Below are positions 30,901 to 38,062 of a stretch of 64,000 bases of DNA, piece by piece. Below the pieces are notes generated by a model. That model made no database searches and had not been told where the DNA came from. It saw only the letters and a list, made by a program, of their open reading frames with translations. The position numbers and the translations under genes are program-made. Within the stretch, counting starts at the first letter, position 1. Each line of letters begins with the position of its first letter. The DNA is from Incurvaria masculella (Eukaryota; Arthropoda; Insecta; Lepidoptera; Incurvariidae). The stretch lies in assembly GCA_946894095.1 (NCBI GenBank), contig OX335643.1:2095036-2159035 (forward strand), in the 5' to 3' direction.

Positions 30901-31494
30901 AGCCAATCAAAAGCGTCCTACACTCCTCTATCCATTTGAAAAAGCCAATCATAGACCAGTAAATCTATGCCCACACAAAAAATCGCCAATCAGCGCAGAT
31001 AGCGGGAGCGCGGCAGAGGACGCCTATGCGGCGTCGTTCGCGCTTTACGGGTTAAGATTGAGTCTGGTGAGTTTGCAGAATGGGTCTGAAGAGTTCGCTG
31101 ACTGGGTCTGGAGAGTTTGCAGAATGAGTTTGGAGAGTTTGCTGAATGAGTCTGGCGAGTTTTCAGAATGAGTCTGACGAGTTTGCAGAATGAGTCTGGA
31201 TAGTTCGCTGAATGAGTCTAGCGAATTTGCAAGACCGAGTTTTTAGTTGAGTCGGTTTCTGATCACATTTTACGGTGATACGATCGGATACAATTTTGAA
31301 AACGAAATTAAGCAAGCGGAGGCGAAAACTTCAGCTATACGAGTATACATTTGATGTTTCAGGACGGAAGTTCCCCAATCATGAGCCCGCAGAAGGTGAA
31401 GCCCGGCTTCGGCGGTCTCTCCCTCTGCGAGTTGCTGTTCCTGGTGGTCGGGACGCTGCTGCCCGTGCTGCTCACCATGGGCCACGAACATTGA
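15911..31494 (+). CDS. SLC39A9: Zinc transporter ZIP9 (SLC39A9 homologue), complete, 7 coding exons, 301 aa
   Basis: Coding exons are 15911-16006, 16730-16922, 18355-18465, 26005-26143, 27117-27235, 27729-27844 and 31363-31494 (stop TGA). The phases close and give 302 codons including stop, close to the about 307-aa vertebrate protein. ZIP9 is a multi-pass transporter that moves zinc into the cytosol, reported mainly at the Golgi and plasma membrane. Seen here: the N-terminal helix [13 protein letters not shown], helix 2 [20 protein letters not shown], a His-rich loop ([10 protein letters not shown]), the metal-binding helix [14 protein letters not shown], the partner [10 protein letters not shown], then [10 protein letters not shown] and [19 protein letters not shown], ending GHEH. 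Exon GC content is far above that of the introns. Intron 3 (18466-26004) contains a Gypsy element, and intron 6 a minisatellite and a TTAA-flanked element. A polyadenylation signal AATAAA is at 31936. Confidence 0.95.
16730..16922 (+). CDS. SLC39A9: SLC39A9 exon 2: second membrane helix and His-rich loop
   Basis: A phase 0 start after TTGCAG. It encodes the conserved [19 protein letters not shown] helix, then a Pro/Ala/His-rich loop shorter than in vertebrates, then the start of helix 3 (VIGVSLVLG). The donor is the less usual GTCCGT, chosen because the next exon joins in phase to give [11 protein letters not shown] competing GTAC lies three bases further on. Confidence 0.9.
16985..17065 (+). 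mobile_element. SINE head (tRNA-like) with unrelated tail
   Basis: GGCTCGTAGCCTAGTGGCGG and GGTTCAATTCC (boxes A and B) match the main SINE family, but after about 17065 the sequence differs from the family body. It contains two GGTGATAAGTC-CGCCGCC units (17161-17185, 17242-17265). This may be a different SINE sharing the same head, in intron 2 of SLC39A9. Confidence 0.55.
17514..17560. repeat. GT-rich microsatellite
   Basis: A run of GTGTGTGTGTGTGTG followed by looser GT/GA units in SLC39A9 intron 2. Confidence 0.7.
18106..18245 (+). mobile_element. SINE tail fragment
   Basis: GATTTCCATCCAGATTCCATTC, GAAGGTCCTGGCATGGCACC and GTGTTGGGCTATTGTCACGA match the 3' half of the SINE family. It ends just before the duplicated splice acceptor of exon 3. 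Confidence 0.6.
18251..18367 (+). repeat. Tandem duplication of the SLC39A9 exon 3 splice acceptor
   Basis: Two 54-bp units (18251-18304 and 18314-18367) with one mismatch each contain a pyrimidine tract, TTAG and the first bases of exon 3 (GGTTCGTGTTCAT), spaced 63 bp apart. The downstream copy is continuous with the real exon. Splicing to the upstream copy (exon start 18292) would add 63 bases in the same frame, but these include a TAG at 18333-18335. Confidence 0.9.
18636..18702 (-). mobile_element. SINE tail fragment
   Basis: ACATGGATGGATGATTGATCAC, then ATTATCTTATCCCATCACACAT and TAGGTGCCATG, follow the order of the family 3' end on the minus strand. It is heavily diverged. Confidence 0.4.
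18895..19015 (+). repeat. Interspersed repeat, first copy
   Basis: Matches 25738-25865 in the same orientation (shared words TATGCAACAGTT, ATGACAAA-ATCAGTTTATT, AATGTTGCC against CATGTTGCC). The two copies flank the Gypsy element in SLC39A9 intron 3, but not at its borders. Confidence 0.6.
19597..19600. repeat. Target site duplication of Gypsy element (GTAG), left
   Basis: GTAG directly before the LTR start TGTTACG is repeated at 25152-25155 directly after the other LTR. A four-base duplication is usual for Ty3/Gypsy integrases. Confidence 0.8.
19601..20132 (-). repeat. Gypsy 3' LTR
   Basis: Read on the plus strand it starts TGTTACGCGG and ends CTCGTAACA, so it has TG...CA type ends on both strands. 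It is the downstream LTR because the element reads on the minus strand. A TTTATAT-like box lies in GCCTTTTATATCGGTGGAG, near 19852. Confidence 0.92.
20133..20147 (-). other. Gypsy polypurine tract
   Basis: On the minus strand the sequence AAGGAGGAGGCAG lies directly upstream of the 3' LTR, the expected position for the plus-strand primer. Confidence 0.75.
20376..24593 (-). CDS. Gypsy gag-pol polyprotein (1405 aa), frameshifted near its C-terminus
   Basis: Residues 50-120 have a Gln/Glu/Arg heptad repeat (units like QARRQEEQ) predicting a coiled coil. The gag zinc knuckle [14 protein letters not shown] is at 353-366 and the protease LDTGAS at 425-430 (Asp426). Reverse transcriptase has YLDD at 748-751. 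RNase H has VDTDAS around 894-899. Integrase has a zinc-binding [10 protein letters not shown] (His1132) with CRKCTIC, and the catalytic triad Asp1201, Asp1261, Glu1297, giving the classical 35-residue spacing. The ORF stops at 20376, but homologous coding sequence continues in another frame to about 20150; a homopolymer at 20398-20402 has one base too many, which is either a real break or a sequencing error. Confidence 0.93.
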   Translation of the reverse strand: MPITPREDQEGVRTRSQTAADTTPAEDAAASGTQEFESHQLMTQTPALDLNALMTFMQEQARRQEEQLQEQARRQEEQARRQEEQAQEHARRQEEQQQELMWAVRESNAKIKEKLDEVNSKIEEQDQTLGRHEERLNGLESKISEEMEKIKTCGVTVTSSATAGARFKVPPFDGLTSWAAYKLQFESVVIANGWNENQARTALTLGLRDKALHVLEALGPQITYDGLLEALESRFGDKHLEHVYRAQLRDRVQRASEGLQQWALEIEKLVRKAHQSSSNSSLEDYLVQAFVDGIRDIEVRAAVRLSHHATLKDALAHALEVEAVRSDPRAHRIREVVTSETRSPARRKFTPRCYKCNEPGHLRTNCPKNQTERPDAANEDEKARTGGRMLAGKIEAPKVTISQACTGNSLLVEGQVNGIQCNLTLDTGASRTIVKSKTFDRVIWNRRQYFNGCRLQTATGQHIPVYGEIEVTIKIGCKTYRHTAVLADIIDDCILGLDFMRTNNCKIDVANGVLICGKEEVSWLRKCDEISSDKLDTGRSKVSTLLEESRRDLTVDDFKKATNLLMRYSDIFSSHDGDIGRTSMVKHRIDTGDALPIRQRPRRVPVAKEEEVQRMIADMQKNNVIETSSSPWCSPVVLVKKKDGSTRFCVDYRRLNDVTKKDSYPIPRIDDTLDTLSGMKWFTTLDLKSGYWQVEIDNKDKEKTAFTTGHGLWQFKVMPFGLCNAPATFERLMERVLFGLIGEACLVYLDDIIILGRTFDEHIKNLENVLSKIRQANLKLSGKKCSFFKRQVSYLGHVISGNGIQTDPKKIEAVQEWPIPKDKTEVRAFLGLCSYYRRFVRNFSEIAKPLHRLTEDKRQFNWDEDCANSFQELKQHLCNTPILGYPEADKEFIVDTDASNTGIGGVLSQRHGDKEIVIGYFSKSLSKPERNYCVTRRELLAVVKTLQHFNKYLLGRRFRLRTDHAALKWLLQFKNPEGQVARWLEQLQEYQFDTEHRSGKTHGNADALSRRPCPEECKHCIREEIKETVHLKAIRTDNISEEWSNENMKLAQEGDDDLMPIIHWKRAGETKPEWRDISAMSTATKSYWAQWSSLVLHDGILYRKWETPNGKDTSLQLVIPRSKIKEVLQCLHDGTSGGHLGIKRTLLKIRQRFYWINCRDDVEDWCRKCTICSAVKGPHTRSKGTLKLYNVGAPWERIALDVAGPFPPTNDGNRYFMVVMDYFTKWPEVFAIPNQEAITVAQKLVHEVFCRYGVPLEIHTDQGRNFESRVFQETCRIMGIHKTRTTPYHPQSDGMVERFNQTLERHLAKLVEDHQKDWDQYIPLFLLSYRTAVHESVDETPAYINFGHELRLPADLLTGIPPEASHCVTEYVSDLRGKMDTVYKRVREAGLRASERMKNPLRPQS
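24602..24617 (-). other. Gypsy tRNA primer binding site
   Basis: On the minus strand TGGTGTCAGAAGCGGG follows the 5' LTR by a few bases. It starts with the obligatory TGG and is complementary to a tRNA ending in ...CTTCTGACACCA, most like insect leucine tRNAs, though I assign that only by recollection of the tRNA 3' end. Confidence 0.65.
24620..25151 (-). repeat. Gypsy 5' LTR
   Basis: Same length as the other LTR and the same ends. It drives the element from the minus strand. Only two substitutions separate the two LTRs by direct reading. Confidence 0.92.
25345..25500. repeat. Interspersed repeat, uninterrupted copy
   Basis: Contains in one piece, and inverted, the two halves seen at 9195-9283 and 14917-15010 (GGGCCGAGTGCACGAAAGG, CGTACGATCAACCACGTCAC, GGATCACTAAAAGTGAC, CGCCCGTCTCTGCGTGC). 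It shows what the LINE target looked like. Confidence 0.75.
25738..25865 (+). repeat. Interspersed repeat, second copy
   Basis: About three quarters of positions match 18895-19015. A nearby duplicated segment, ATATTATCGCTTGTTTCGCAT then CCAAAAG-TGCC, occurs at 25570-25600 and again at 25926-25960, so this intron has also undergone local duplication. Confidence 0.6.
26195..26412. mobile_element. Foldback MITE with about 70-bp arms
   Basis: The left arm begins ATACCGGCACCACTTGAGG and the right arm ends CCTCAAGTGGTGCCGGTAT. The pairing continues inwards for about 70 bases with a few mismatches (GGATCT-TATCGGAAATT, TAAATATTAAATTC). It begins 52 bp downstream of the exon 4 donor of SLC39A9. Confidence 0.85.
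26413..27035 (-). mobile_element. SINE copy split by about 270 bp
   Basis: The tail and body (26419-26670) contain CATGATATTAGCC, TTAGGTGCCATG, CATTGCCGCTTC and CCCTACCACCTAGTAGGGG. The head, with AGCCCCTACACCACGAGCT, lies at 26945-27035. The intervening sequence has no SINE similarity, so a later insertion is likely. The head is the TGTAGGGG variant shared with 55089-55491. Confidence 0.6.
27900..28376 (+). repeat. Minisatellite, unit about 23 bp, first array
   Basis: Around twenty units of the type GAGTTTGCAGAATGAGTCTG, with exchanges such as TTTTCAGAATG and TTCGCTGAATG. It begins about 55 bp after SLC39A9 exon 6 and ends in the sequence GCGAATTTGCAAGACCGAG. The second array at 31056-31255 ends in the same way. 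Confidence 0.9.
28423..31055. mobile_element. 2.6 kb TTAA-flanked element with GC-rich terminal inverted repeats (piggyBac-like, non-autonomous)
   Basis: The left end is TTAA-CCTTTGGAGCGCGAACGA and the right end TCGTTCGCGCTTTACGGG-TTAA. The inverted similarity runs for about 45 bp (GCGAACGACGC, GGCGTCCT, CCGCGCTCCCG). TTAA duplication and ends starting CC(C/T) suggest the piggyBac group. I find no transposase frame. A Helitron-like copy (29866-30174) is nested inside. It interrupts the minisatellite of intron 6. Confidence 0.75.
29866..30174 (-). repeat. Helitron-like (HINE-type) repeat, copy 2
   Basis: A complete copy: near-palindrome GTGCGAGCCGGACTCGCAC, GGGTTCCGTACC, ATAGCGGCAAAATAAATACAC, an expanded GGAC/AGAC microsatellite (30083-30122) and GGGTACGGAACCCTAA. 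Nested in the TTAA-flanked element. Confidence 0.85.
31056..31255 (+). repeat. Minisatellite, second array
   Basis: The same 23-bp unit family as 27900-28376. The last 65 bp (31190-31255) are almost identical to 28310-28375. Together with the insertion at 28423-31055 this implies an array duplicated before or with the insertion. Confidence 0.88.
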
Positions 31495-31592
31495 CGGCGG
31501 TGGTGAAGGGGACGTTCCTGCGTCGATGCATCGTTGAAATTATTTCCAATTTGTCGGACTTGAGCCGAGCTGTTCGGTCGGTCCGTAGCTAT

Positions 31593-32252
31593 ACTGGTGA
31601 ATTTTTCAAGTGTGCCTTTATGGACAAATGCGAAAAAAAAAATTACGAAAAACACTCAAAGGCTAAATCACCAGGCCCATTTTGATATAACCGAAACTGC
31701 ATTTTTTGCAATTTTGTTTTTAATAGTTTTTCTAGCCCGTAATCGAACTCATTGACTTTAGGAAAAATAACACATTCTTTATATTTACACCAGCCAATAG
31801 TGTCGCTTAAAGGAACAACTTTTGTGATGTTAATCAAATTAATAATGTGATGTGACGTTAATCGGCAAACTAAAAGAAAGTTTTGATTTTTAATAAAATG
31901 ATTAATATGTAACATATTAACGCGTACTTTCACTAAATAAATTATCTAAAATCTTTTTTTCTTTCTCTTATTATGGCCTTTAACCGCCAAGAAGTAATAC
32001 AGCTTTGAAATTAGATCACGATGTTGTCATGAGGTTAATTTAGAAAAAATTCAAAAAAATGTTTTTTTTTGCTTAATGTAATGATGCTTTAGTTATCTTA
32101 AGTAAGTAAGTAAGTAAGTTTATTTGCAAATAAAGGTACAATACATTATCGAAATTATTAAAATCGGCCTTGTGACCTTTGAGTGTTTTTCGTTATTTAT
32201 GTTAGTTTCTGTTTTGGCCATGAAGGTACACTTGAAAAATTCAGCCCATGTA
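31593..32252. mobile_element. Foldback element downstream of SLC39A9
   Basis: 31596-31675 (GAATTTTTCAAGTGTGCC, ATTACGAAAAACACTCAAAGG) is an inverted version of 32163-32250 (CCTTTGAGTGTTTTTCGTTAT, GGTACACTTGAAAAATTC). The central 490 bp are unique. The left arm begins about 100 bp after the stop codon, so it probably forms part of the 3' untranslated region. Confidence 0.75.
32101..32120 (+). repeat. AAGT microsatellite
   Basis: Four to five AAGT units followed by TTTATTTGCAAATAAAGGTAC, a type of sequence often left at LINE or SINE 3' ends. Confidence 0.6.
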
Positions 32253-32395
32253 ATGACGGTAGGGCAAGCAATATCTACGTGAGGGCTGTGATATCATTTG
32301 CTATTGGCACCCAAACCAGCATTACCCTATACACTTGTTCTTTATACACTTTCTGCACTCCATAATTTTTAATTATAGCAACTTCATCGATTTAT

Positions 32396-32455
32396 CGCGG
32401 CTTAGAGGCGCAGGGACTTGCCTCGCATGCCAGAGGTCTGGGTTCAAATAGCCTC
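32396..32455 (+). mobile_element. SINE head fragment
   Basis: GCGGCTTAGAGGCGCAGGGA followed by GCATGCCAGAGGTCTGGGTTC matches the tRNA-like head of the SINE family; body and tail are missing. Confidence 0.5.
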
Positions 32456-32550
32456 CGTAATTAATTCTATCCTATCTATATCTAATACCTATCTAGCACC
32501 ATTAATAAATTGTATTTAATCAACATTAATATAGTTGATTAAATAAAAAA

Positions 32551-32840
32551 AAATAGGCCAAGTGCGAGTCGGACTCGTACACGAAGGGTTCCGTACCATC
32601 GCACAAGATTTAACAAACAAAAATCACGTTTTTTTTATGGCCCCCCAATATTTTTTTTTATAATTTTTTTATTTTACCTATTTGTTGTTACAGCGGCAAA
32701 ATAAATACACCTGCTGTGAAAATTTTAGCTGCCTACCTTTTACGGTTCATGAGATACAGCCCTGTGACATACGGACGGACGGACAGCGGAGGTTTAGTAA
32801 TAGGGTTCCGTATTCACCCTTCGGATACGGAACCCTAAAA
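32551..32840 (-). repeat. Helitron-like (HINE-type) repeat, copy 3
   Basis: Contains the end hairpin (GTGCGAGTCGGACTCGTAC), GGGTTCCGTACC, ATACAGCCCTGTGACATACG, only two or three GGAC units, and a close AACCCTAAAA. It has the shortest microsatellite of all the copies. Confidence 0.8.
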
Positions 32841-33030
32841 ATTAGTTCTCGACTAAAAATTAAGGAGTTATAATTTAATTATGATCATCTGAGGTGATGC
32901 TGGTGGCTAGGGTCATCATATTATATAATCATTCCTACATCCTTCACTGAATTTTCAAAATAAAATGTATGTTTTGTACTGTCCAAACGTTTAAGTCAGC
33001 AGTGACTGTTGCAGCTCTAGGAGGTGATTT

Positions 33031-33541
33031 TACAGGGTGGGGCATAAGTCACGAAGGAGTTGCAACTGCGTATAACTTTTTATTAATCTTAAATAGTTAT
33101 CAGATTGTAAAATAAAACTCATGAAAAAATTTTTGATTGCCCTGTTAAATATTCCATTACGGAAATAACCTTAACAACGTCACAAAGATGGGCTTTTTCG
33201 AGCGCACTTCTCATTATTTTTCTCAGAACATGGAGTTAACAAACGTATTTCAGCTTGGATGTTCGCCTTCAGCTGCTCGATTGTCCTTGGTATATTACTT
33301 CATGTACTTACACCTTTTCTTTTAAATAACCCCAGAGAAAATAATTTGGCGCTGTTAAATCGAATTTGTTAAAAATCTCGAGATCAAACGCTCGCCGAAA
33401 GTTTGCCTTAGGCCATTGTTGGGTAACGCTGAAATTATCCGTGACGAATCTCCAAAATGTATACTATAATTTTGTAAACAAAAGAACATAATGTCATATT
33501 TAATTTTTTAAACTCCGCCGTGACTTTTGCCCCACCCAGTA
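33031..33541 (-). mobile_element. Tc1/mariner-type transposon relic with terminal inverted repeats
   Basis: The ends are TACAGGGTGGGGCATAAGTCACG and CGTGACTTTTGCCCCACCCAGTA, inverted with a few mismatches and flanked by TA. On the minus strand a decayed frame reads FDLTAPNYFLWGYLKEKV, then a stop, then TIEQLKANIQAEIRLLTP: the C-terminal third of IS630/Tc1/mariner transposases including the catalytic-region FLWGYLK block. About half of the gene is missing and the frame is broken, so it is inactive. Confidence 0.85.
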
Positions 33542-33782
33542 CAAGTAAAATGGAATAAATTTTCCAAATTCCTTTCGTCTCTTCTAAATACATTGCCTAT
33601 TGTCACCTCCTGAAAATTAACGTAGTTCCTGAATAAACACTTTACTAAATGAATAATCGTAAAGCCTGAATGAATGATAGAACCTTCGTTTTGGACTCTT
33701 TTAGTCTTTAGCTGGGTTTTTAAGTATAACAAGTATGATTTGTCTGTTGTTATATAATAAATGGTGTTAATAGACGTATGGT

Positions 33783-34332
33783 TTAAGGTGGCCCAACCCG
33801 GCGGGCCTAACTCATTCGCTGGCTCGGTACAAAACCGTGCTGTTGCGCTCTGGGACCTTCTCTGTTTCAAAGAATAAGACAGGCTCCGTGATGAGGAAGA
33901 TGCAACATGTCCACAAAAAAGACAATGTGCATAGTGTATGATTTGGTAAGATTTACGAAAATTTTAATTTTAGTACGACTTATAGCTAAAAGTAAACCAC
34001 GACCGCTGTAGTCAAAAATCCAACAAAAACCAAATAGATTATAAATCTTGATTAAGTAAGCTATGTCTGATGACTAATCTTTTTAAGATGTTCTTACTTT
34101 ATCATTGCGTAATCCACCTCCAAAGTTATTGTATAAAACGCGCGAAAAATGCGAACTTTCGGACCTTATAACTTAGAAACCAAACACAATTTTACAATGC
34201 CAATGGTCATCAGACATCTAGTTCGATCAAATAAAGCTATTTTGAACAAAATTTTGGATCTCTGACAAGAAATATGGGCGTGATCTTCTTTCCCCTTTTG
34301 TATGGGGAGATGAGCGGGATGGGCCACCTTAA
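33783..34332 (+). mobile_element. MITE family A, full-length copy 1 (TTAA-flanked, 550 bp)
   Basis: The ends are TTAAGGTGGCCCAACCCG and CGGGATGGGCCACCTTAA. The interior has no coding capacity. It matches 39459-40002 (inverted) and 52391-52940 (inverted) over the full length with few differences. The TTAA duplication suggests mobilisation by a piggyBac-group transposase. Confidence 0.9.
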
Positions 34333-34792
34333 TTCCCTGGTTCATTTGGACAACGATTAGATACTATTTTGTTGTATGGTTAGTATTTTTTCCAAAATAA
34401 TAAAACTCTCCAGTTTAAACAATCCGATGTTCATACTGTTAACACCGCATGAACTGCTTTGAAAACACGCGGCTGCTGCGATACTGGCTCCGCATCTTCT
34501 ATATAAATAAATATGACTGACTAAATTTGTAGCTAAGCGCAAAACTCATAAACGGCTAGTTTTTTTCAAACTGACTGTTTGAGTAACTCGTGTGCGAACT
34601 TGAAACGGGGCGGGCAACCTCGCCTAGTACGTAACTCCATAAATATTGCATTTTAAGCCAAAGTTTTCTCTATCTTTTTTGCCTCAAATTGACCAAGGAA
34701 CCAATGTCATTGGACCATAAACCTATTAACAACCTGTGTATGGTTGTCTAAAAATTGGTGACTATGAATAAAAACATTCCACGTTTATTATC

Positions 34793-35176
34793 TTAAGGTG
34801 GGGGCCTGTAGGCATCAGAAGATTACGTTTCTCCTACAAAAGTAGTTTACTGATTATTTGAAATGCACCGTTCCAATTTACTTGATATTCGGTACCTAAT
34901 ATCAGGCAGCAATAGAGAGTCAGCACGTTTTTAGTTTTCCCAAAAAAATTGTCCTGTGTCAAACCACAGAGAATAGAAAATTTATATGAAAAAAACTTTT
35001 TGCTATGATTTCACTCGGGTTTGAATTTTACAAAAATACAAGATGTTCAGACAAGTGATGTGTTGCCTGATATAAGATATCAAATATCAAGTAAATAGGA
35101 ACAGATGTTTTAAAGTGATTAATAAACTACGTTTGTATGGGGAGCATATTTTTCTGATACTTCGGGCCCACCTTAA
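34793..35176. mobile_element. MITE family B (TTAA-flanked, 384 bp)
   Basis: The left end TTAAGGTGGGGGCCTGTAGG-CATCAGAA and right end TTCTGATACTTCGGGCCCACCTTAA are imperfect inverted repeats. It shares the outermost TTAAGGTGG with family A but not the interior. One copy only in this window. Confidence 0.75.
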
Positions 35177-35499
35177 AATCGATGAAGCATGACGCACATG
35201 TAAAATAAACAGGTATAGTTCGCCCCAAAGTTAAATCTGCCTCTAAAGCTCGCATGTGTACTCTGTGCCCTTGTCTTAAGAGGGTTTTTTTGTAAGCACG
35301 AGGCGCATATAAGTTTGGCGCGTACTGTAGGCATATATTTATTAATATACACTAATAATTACAGAAATTAGTTAGTTAGCCAAACTATGTAATTGTTCCG
35401 AAGTAAATACGGTATTTTTACTTAATCCGATCATGTCAATAGTGCATAAATCTCTACACTGTGTTTTCCTTTATCGAACACACTGGAGAATCCCTTTCT

Positions 35500-35580
35500 G
35501 GGACCGCTGAGCAAATATAAGGTTTTATAATTATATTTATATAATTATATTTATATATATATATAATTAATATAAGGTTT
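35500..35580. repeat. AT-rich simple sequence
   Basis: Repeated TATAATTATATTTATATA units bordered by two copies of AATATAAGGTTT-type words. Probably a local slippage product. Confidence 0.6.
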
Positions 35581-35907
35581 GAACTAGAATTAAAATGTTT
35601 GTGGTTGCTCAAAAATGTTGCATTCAGATGTCATAAATGTTTGGGTGAATTGTCCAAATCTGAGAATGTTATACCAGGTGGTATGATCAGCGAGCATGGA
35701 AGGGAGTAGCAACCGAAAAACTTGCCTTTATAAGAGCGACGTAGCCACGCTACGCCAATGGCGGCAGCGCCGGAGAGTGAATTCGCTTACTACCGATTTT
35801 CTCAAGTTCTAACAACCCGTTTGAACACGTAAGAACGTCACAGGATGCTATTTGGTAGACTAGATATTCGATAATGCGCGTACTGAATTCGTAAGCGAAC
35901 TTATCAC

Positions 35908-36231
35908 AGAGCCCCTAGTCGAACGAAGTTTACGGAACTTTGAATTTATGTAAAAACGTCAAACCGCATACAAGCTTCACTACTTATTCTGTGGTTTTGC
36001 TTCTTCAACCTGTCAAAATCAAACTCGGACTACCAAATTTGTATGAAAGCGCGGTGTCGGCGTAAACGTCAACGTATTTACGGCGACGATGAGTAAGCTG
36101 TCAAATCAAACTCAGACTCGCAATTGTTAGTTCGCTTAACGCCCACTCCGTACACTCTTCAATTCTCCAACCGCTAGTCGATCGTTTTAGTGTAAACGCC
36201 AATTTAGGTGAAACGTCAGCCTAGGGGCTCA
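35908..36231. mobile_element. MITE family C, copy 2
   Basis: The left end GAGCCCCTAGTCGAACG and right end CGTCAGCCTAGGGGCTC are inverted. The interior shares CGTCAAACCGCATACAAG, CTGTCAAAATCAAACTCGGA and TTCGCTTAACGCCCACTCCG with the other copies. Confidence 0.75.
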
Positions 36232-37115
36232 GTTGGAAGTTTTCCGCTAACTCATGGCTACGCTGCCTCCATACAAATTTGTTTTGGCCGTTACTCCCAT
36301 ACTTCCATGCTCGTTGGTTGGCTTAAGTAGGTTTTATAGCATCATTGATTTGGAATGATACATTGGTTATTTTAATGTTGTGATAAGGTAAACTATGTAT
36401 TTCATGGATTAAATAGATTTTTATTAATACATTTTTATTAGTTTGTTCTACATTTTTTTTAGTATAGTTCTGGTGTGTACATTTATTAGTTTTTTACTAA
36501 TATGTCTGGCACATAAAATAATAGTTTTTTTAAAAACACTATCGTTTGTTTATCAGCGTTTACGTTATTTTGTTGAACACTATACATTTATTTTAAAATT
36601 GATGTAGGTAAGGTAGTGCCAAAAACAGTTGATGGAAATATTATTGAAGTAAAATTATGAAAGAAGCTTTTTAATACTTCTAAAATGTATTTTTTTAATT
36701 AAATGTGAACAATTTTATAATTACAAACTGATTAATAACCGAAAAATATTGTTCACCAATATCGAATCTGCATTGATTGGTGTATTCGAGCGTTGTTCCC
36801 TTTTTTTAAACTTATGCAGTTTTCATCGAAAACCTCATTATAAGTAATGAGATTAATCGTAATTTACGAGATATTCTCATTTGAATGGTCGAAACAGTAC
36901 ATTTTCTATACACTTAAAATTTTAATATTTTTTATAAAGGCATTTTGACCGTTTCAATCATAAATCAATCAGGATCAAAGTTCAGTTACACCCTGTGTAC
37001 CTATGCACAAAACTTCCCAGTGATTGAGGTAAAAAGAAGCTAATATTCCCATGCAGATTTTTTTTCTAAATCTAAAATATATTTATGATACTTTTGAGAT
37101 TCCCGCGCTCGTTGG

Positions 37116-37273
37116 ACATGTATGAAAACTAAGGCTTTTCACGCGGCGGGAGGGCACATTCTTCGACAGTCAGCCGAACGTGGCGGCTGCCTCCTTGACA
37201 ACGTGCTGAACGATCAGCGTTCGGAGCTGATCGGAGAATGTCTCCGCGTGAAAAGCGGTTAGTTTTCAAACAT
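37116..37273. mobile_element. 158-bp MITE-like inverted repeat
   Basis: The left arm CATGTATGAAAACTAAGGCT-TTTCACGCGG is inverted at the right as CCGCGTGAAAAGCGGTTAG-TTTTCAAACATG, about 30 bp per arm with two to three mismatches. The GC-rich core differs from its surroundings. Confidence 0.8.
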
Positions 37274-37604
37274 GTAAAATATATTTGTTTGTTTTTGCAG
37301 GCTCATATTCAGAACGTACATGCTTGCATATGTTGTGATGTTTAAACCCTGTATGACAGTTTTAACTGAATAGTGTGTGTATATAATTTTGATGAAATAA
37401 TTTAACTCTATAGTGTATGTGTGTATATGATTTTGATGAAATAAAGCTGTTGTTGTTTTCACGCGGTCTTTCCATTAGTTTCGCCGCCCATCATTGCATT
37501 TCCTTCCAAAATCATAGCAGCGTATAGTTCGCATTGATCAGAGATAGCAGGCTTTTCGAATAGTTGCATAAAATGCGTTTTTATGAATGTCACGAACTTG
37601 GGTA

Positions 37605-37618
37605 GGGGGGGGGGGGGG
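37605..37618 (+). repeat. Poly-G run (14 G)
   Basis: An uninterrupted run of 14 guanines in otherwise AT-rich DNA. The exact length is uncertain because such runs are error-prone. Confidence 0.7.
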
Positions 37619-37690
37619 TTAGCTACATTGGTCACATGGTTTAAAACTGCTCCCTTGCCTCGTAAAACTTCACGTTTTGGCTAGCACTTT

Positions 37691-38062
37691 TTTTACACAA
37701 CTACTGTTATGATATTAGCCAAATACACCACATTCCCGAAGGAATTAGGTGCCATGCCAGGACCTTCCCTTTATGAGCACGGCTATATTGAACTCGATGG
37801 AAAACGCGGACAATTTTTCATTGCCGCTTCGACCATCTTTTCATTCAATGCGATGGTACCAACCCGGGCGGGCTTAAACCCTACCACCTAGTAGGGGAAG
37901 GTGACCTACAGTTTTACATGGATTCCGAACCATGGAGCAGCTCGCATTTGTGACGAAATGCACTTATCGAACTCAGAAAGAGAAATACAGTGGTGCATGT
38001 CGGAATTGCACCCAGGCCTCTGGTACGCTAGGCCAGTCCCCGCGCCACTAGGCTACGAGCCT
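37691..38062 (-). mobile_element. tRNA-derived SINE, near full-length copy
   Basis: Read on the minus strand: head GGCTCGTAGCCTAGTGGCGC, box B-like GGGTGCAATTCC, body, and tail ending at an A-run (plus-strand T run around 37689). It is well preserved relative to 5848-6239. Confidence 0.85.
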
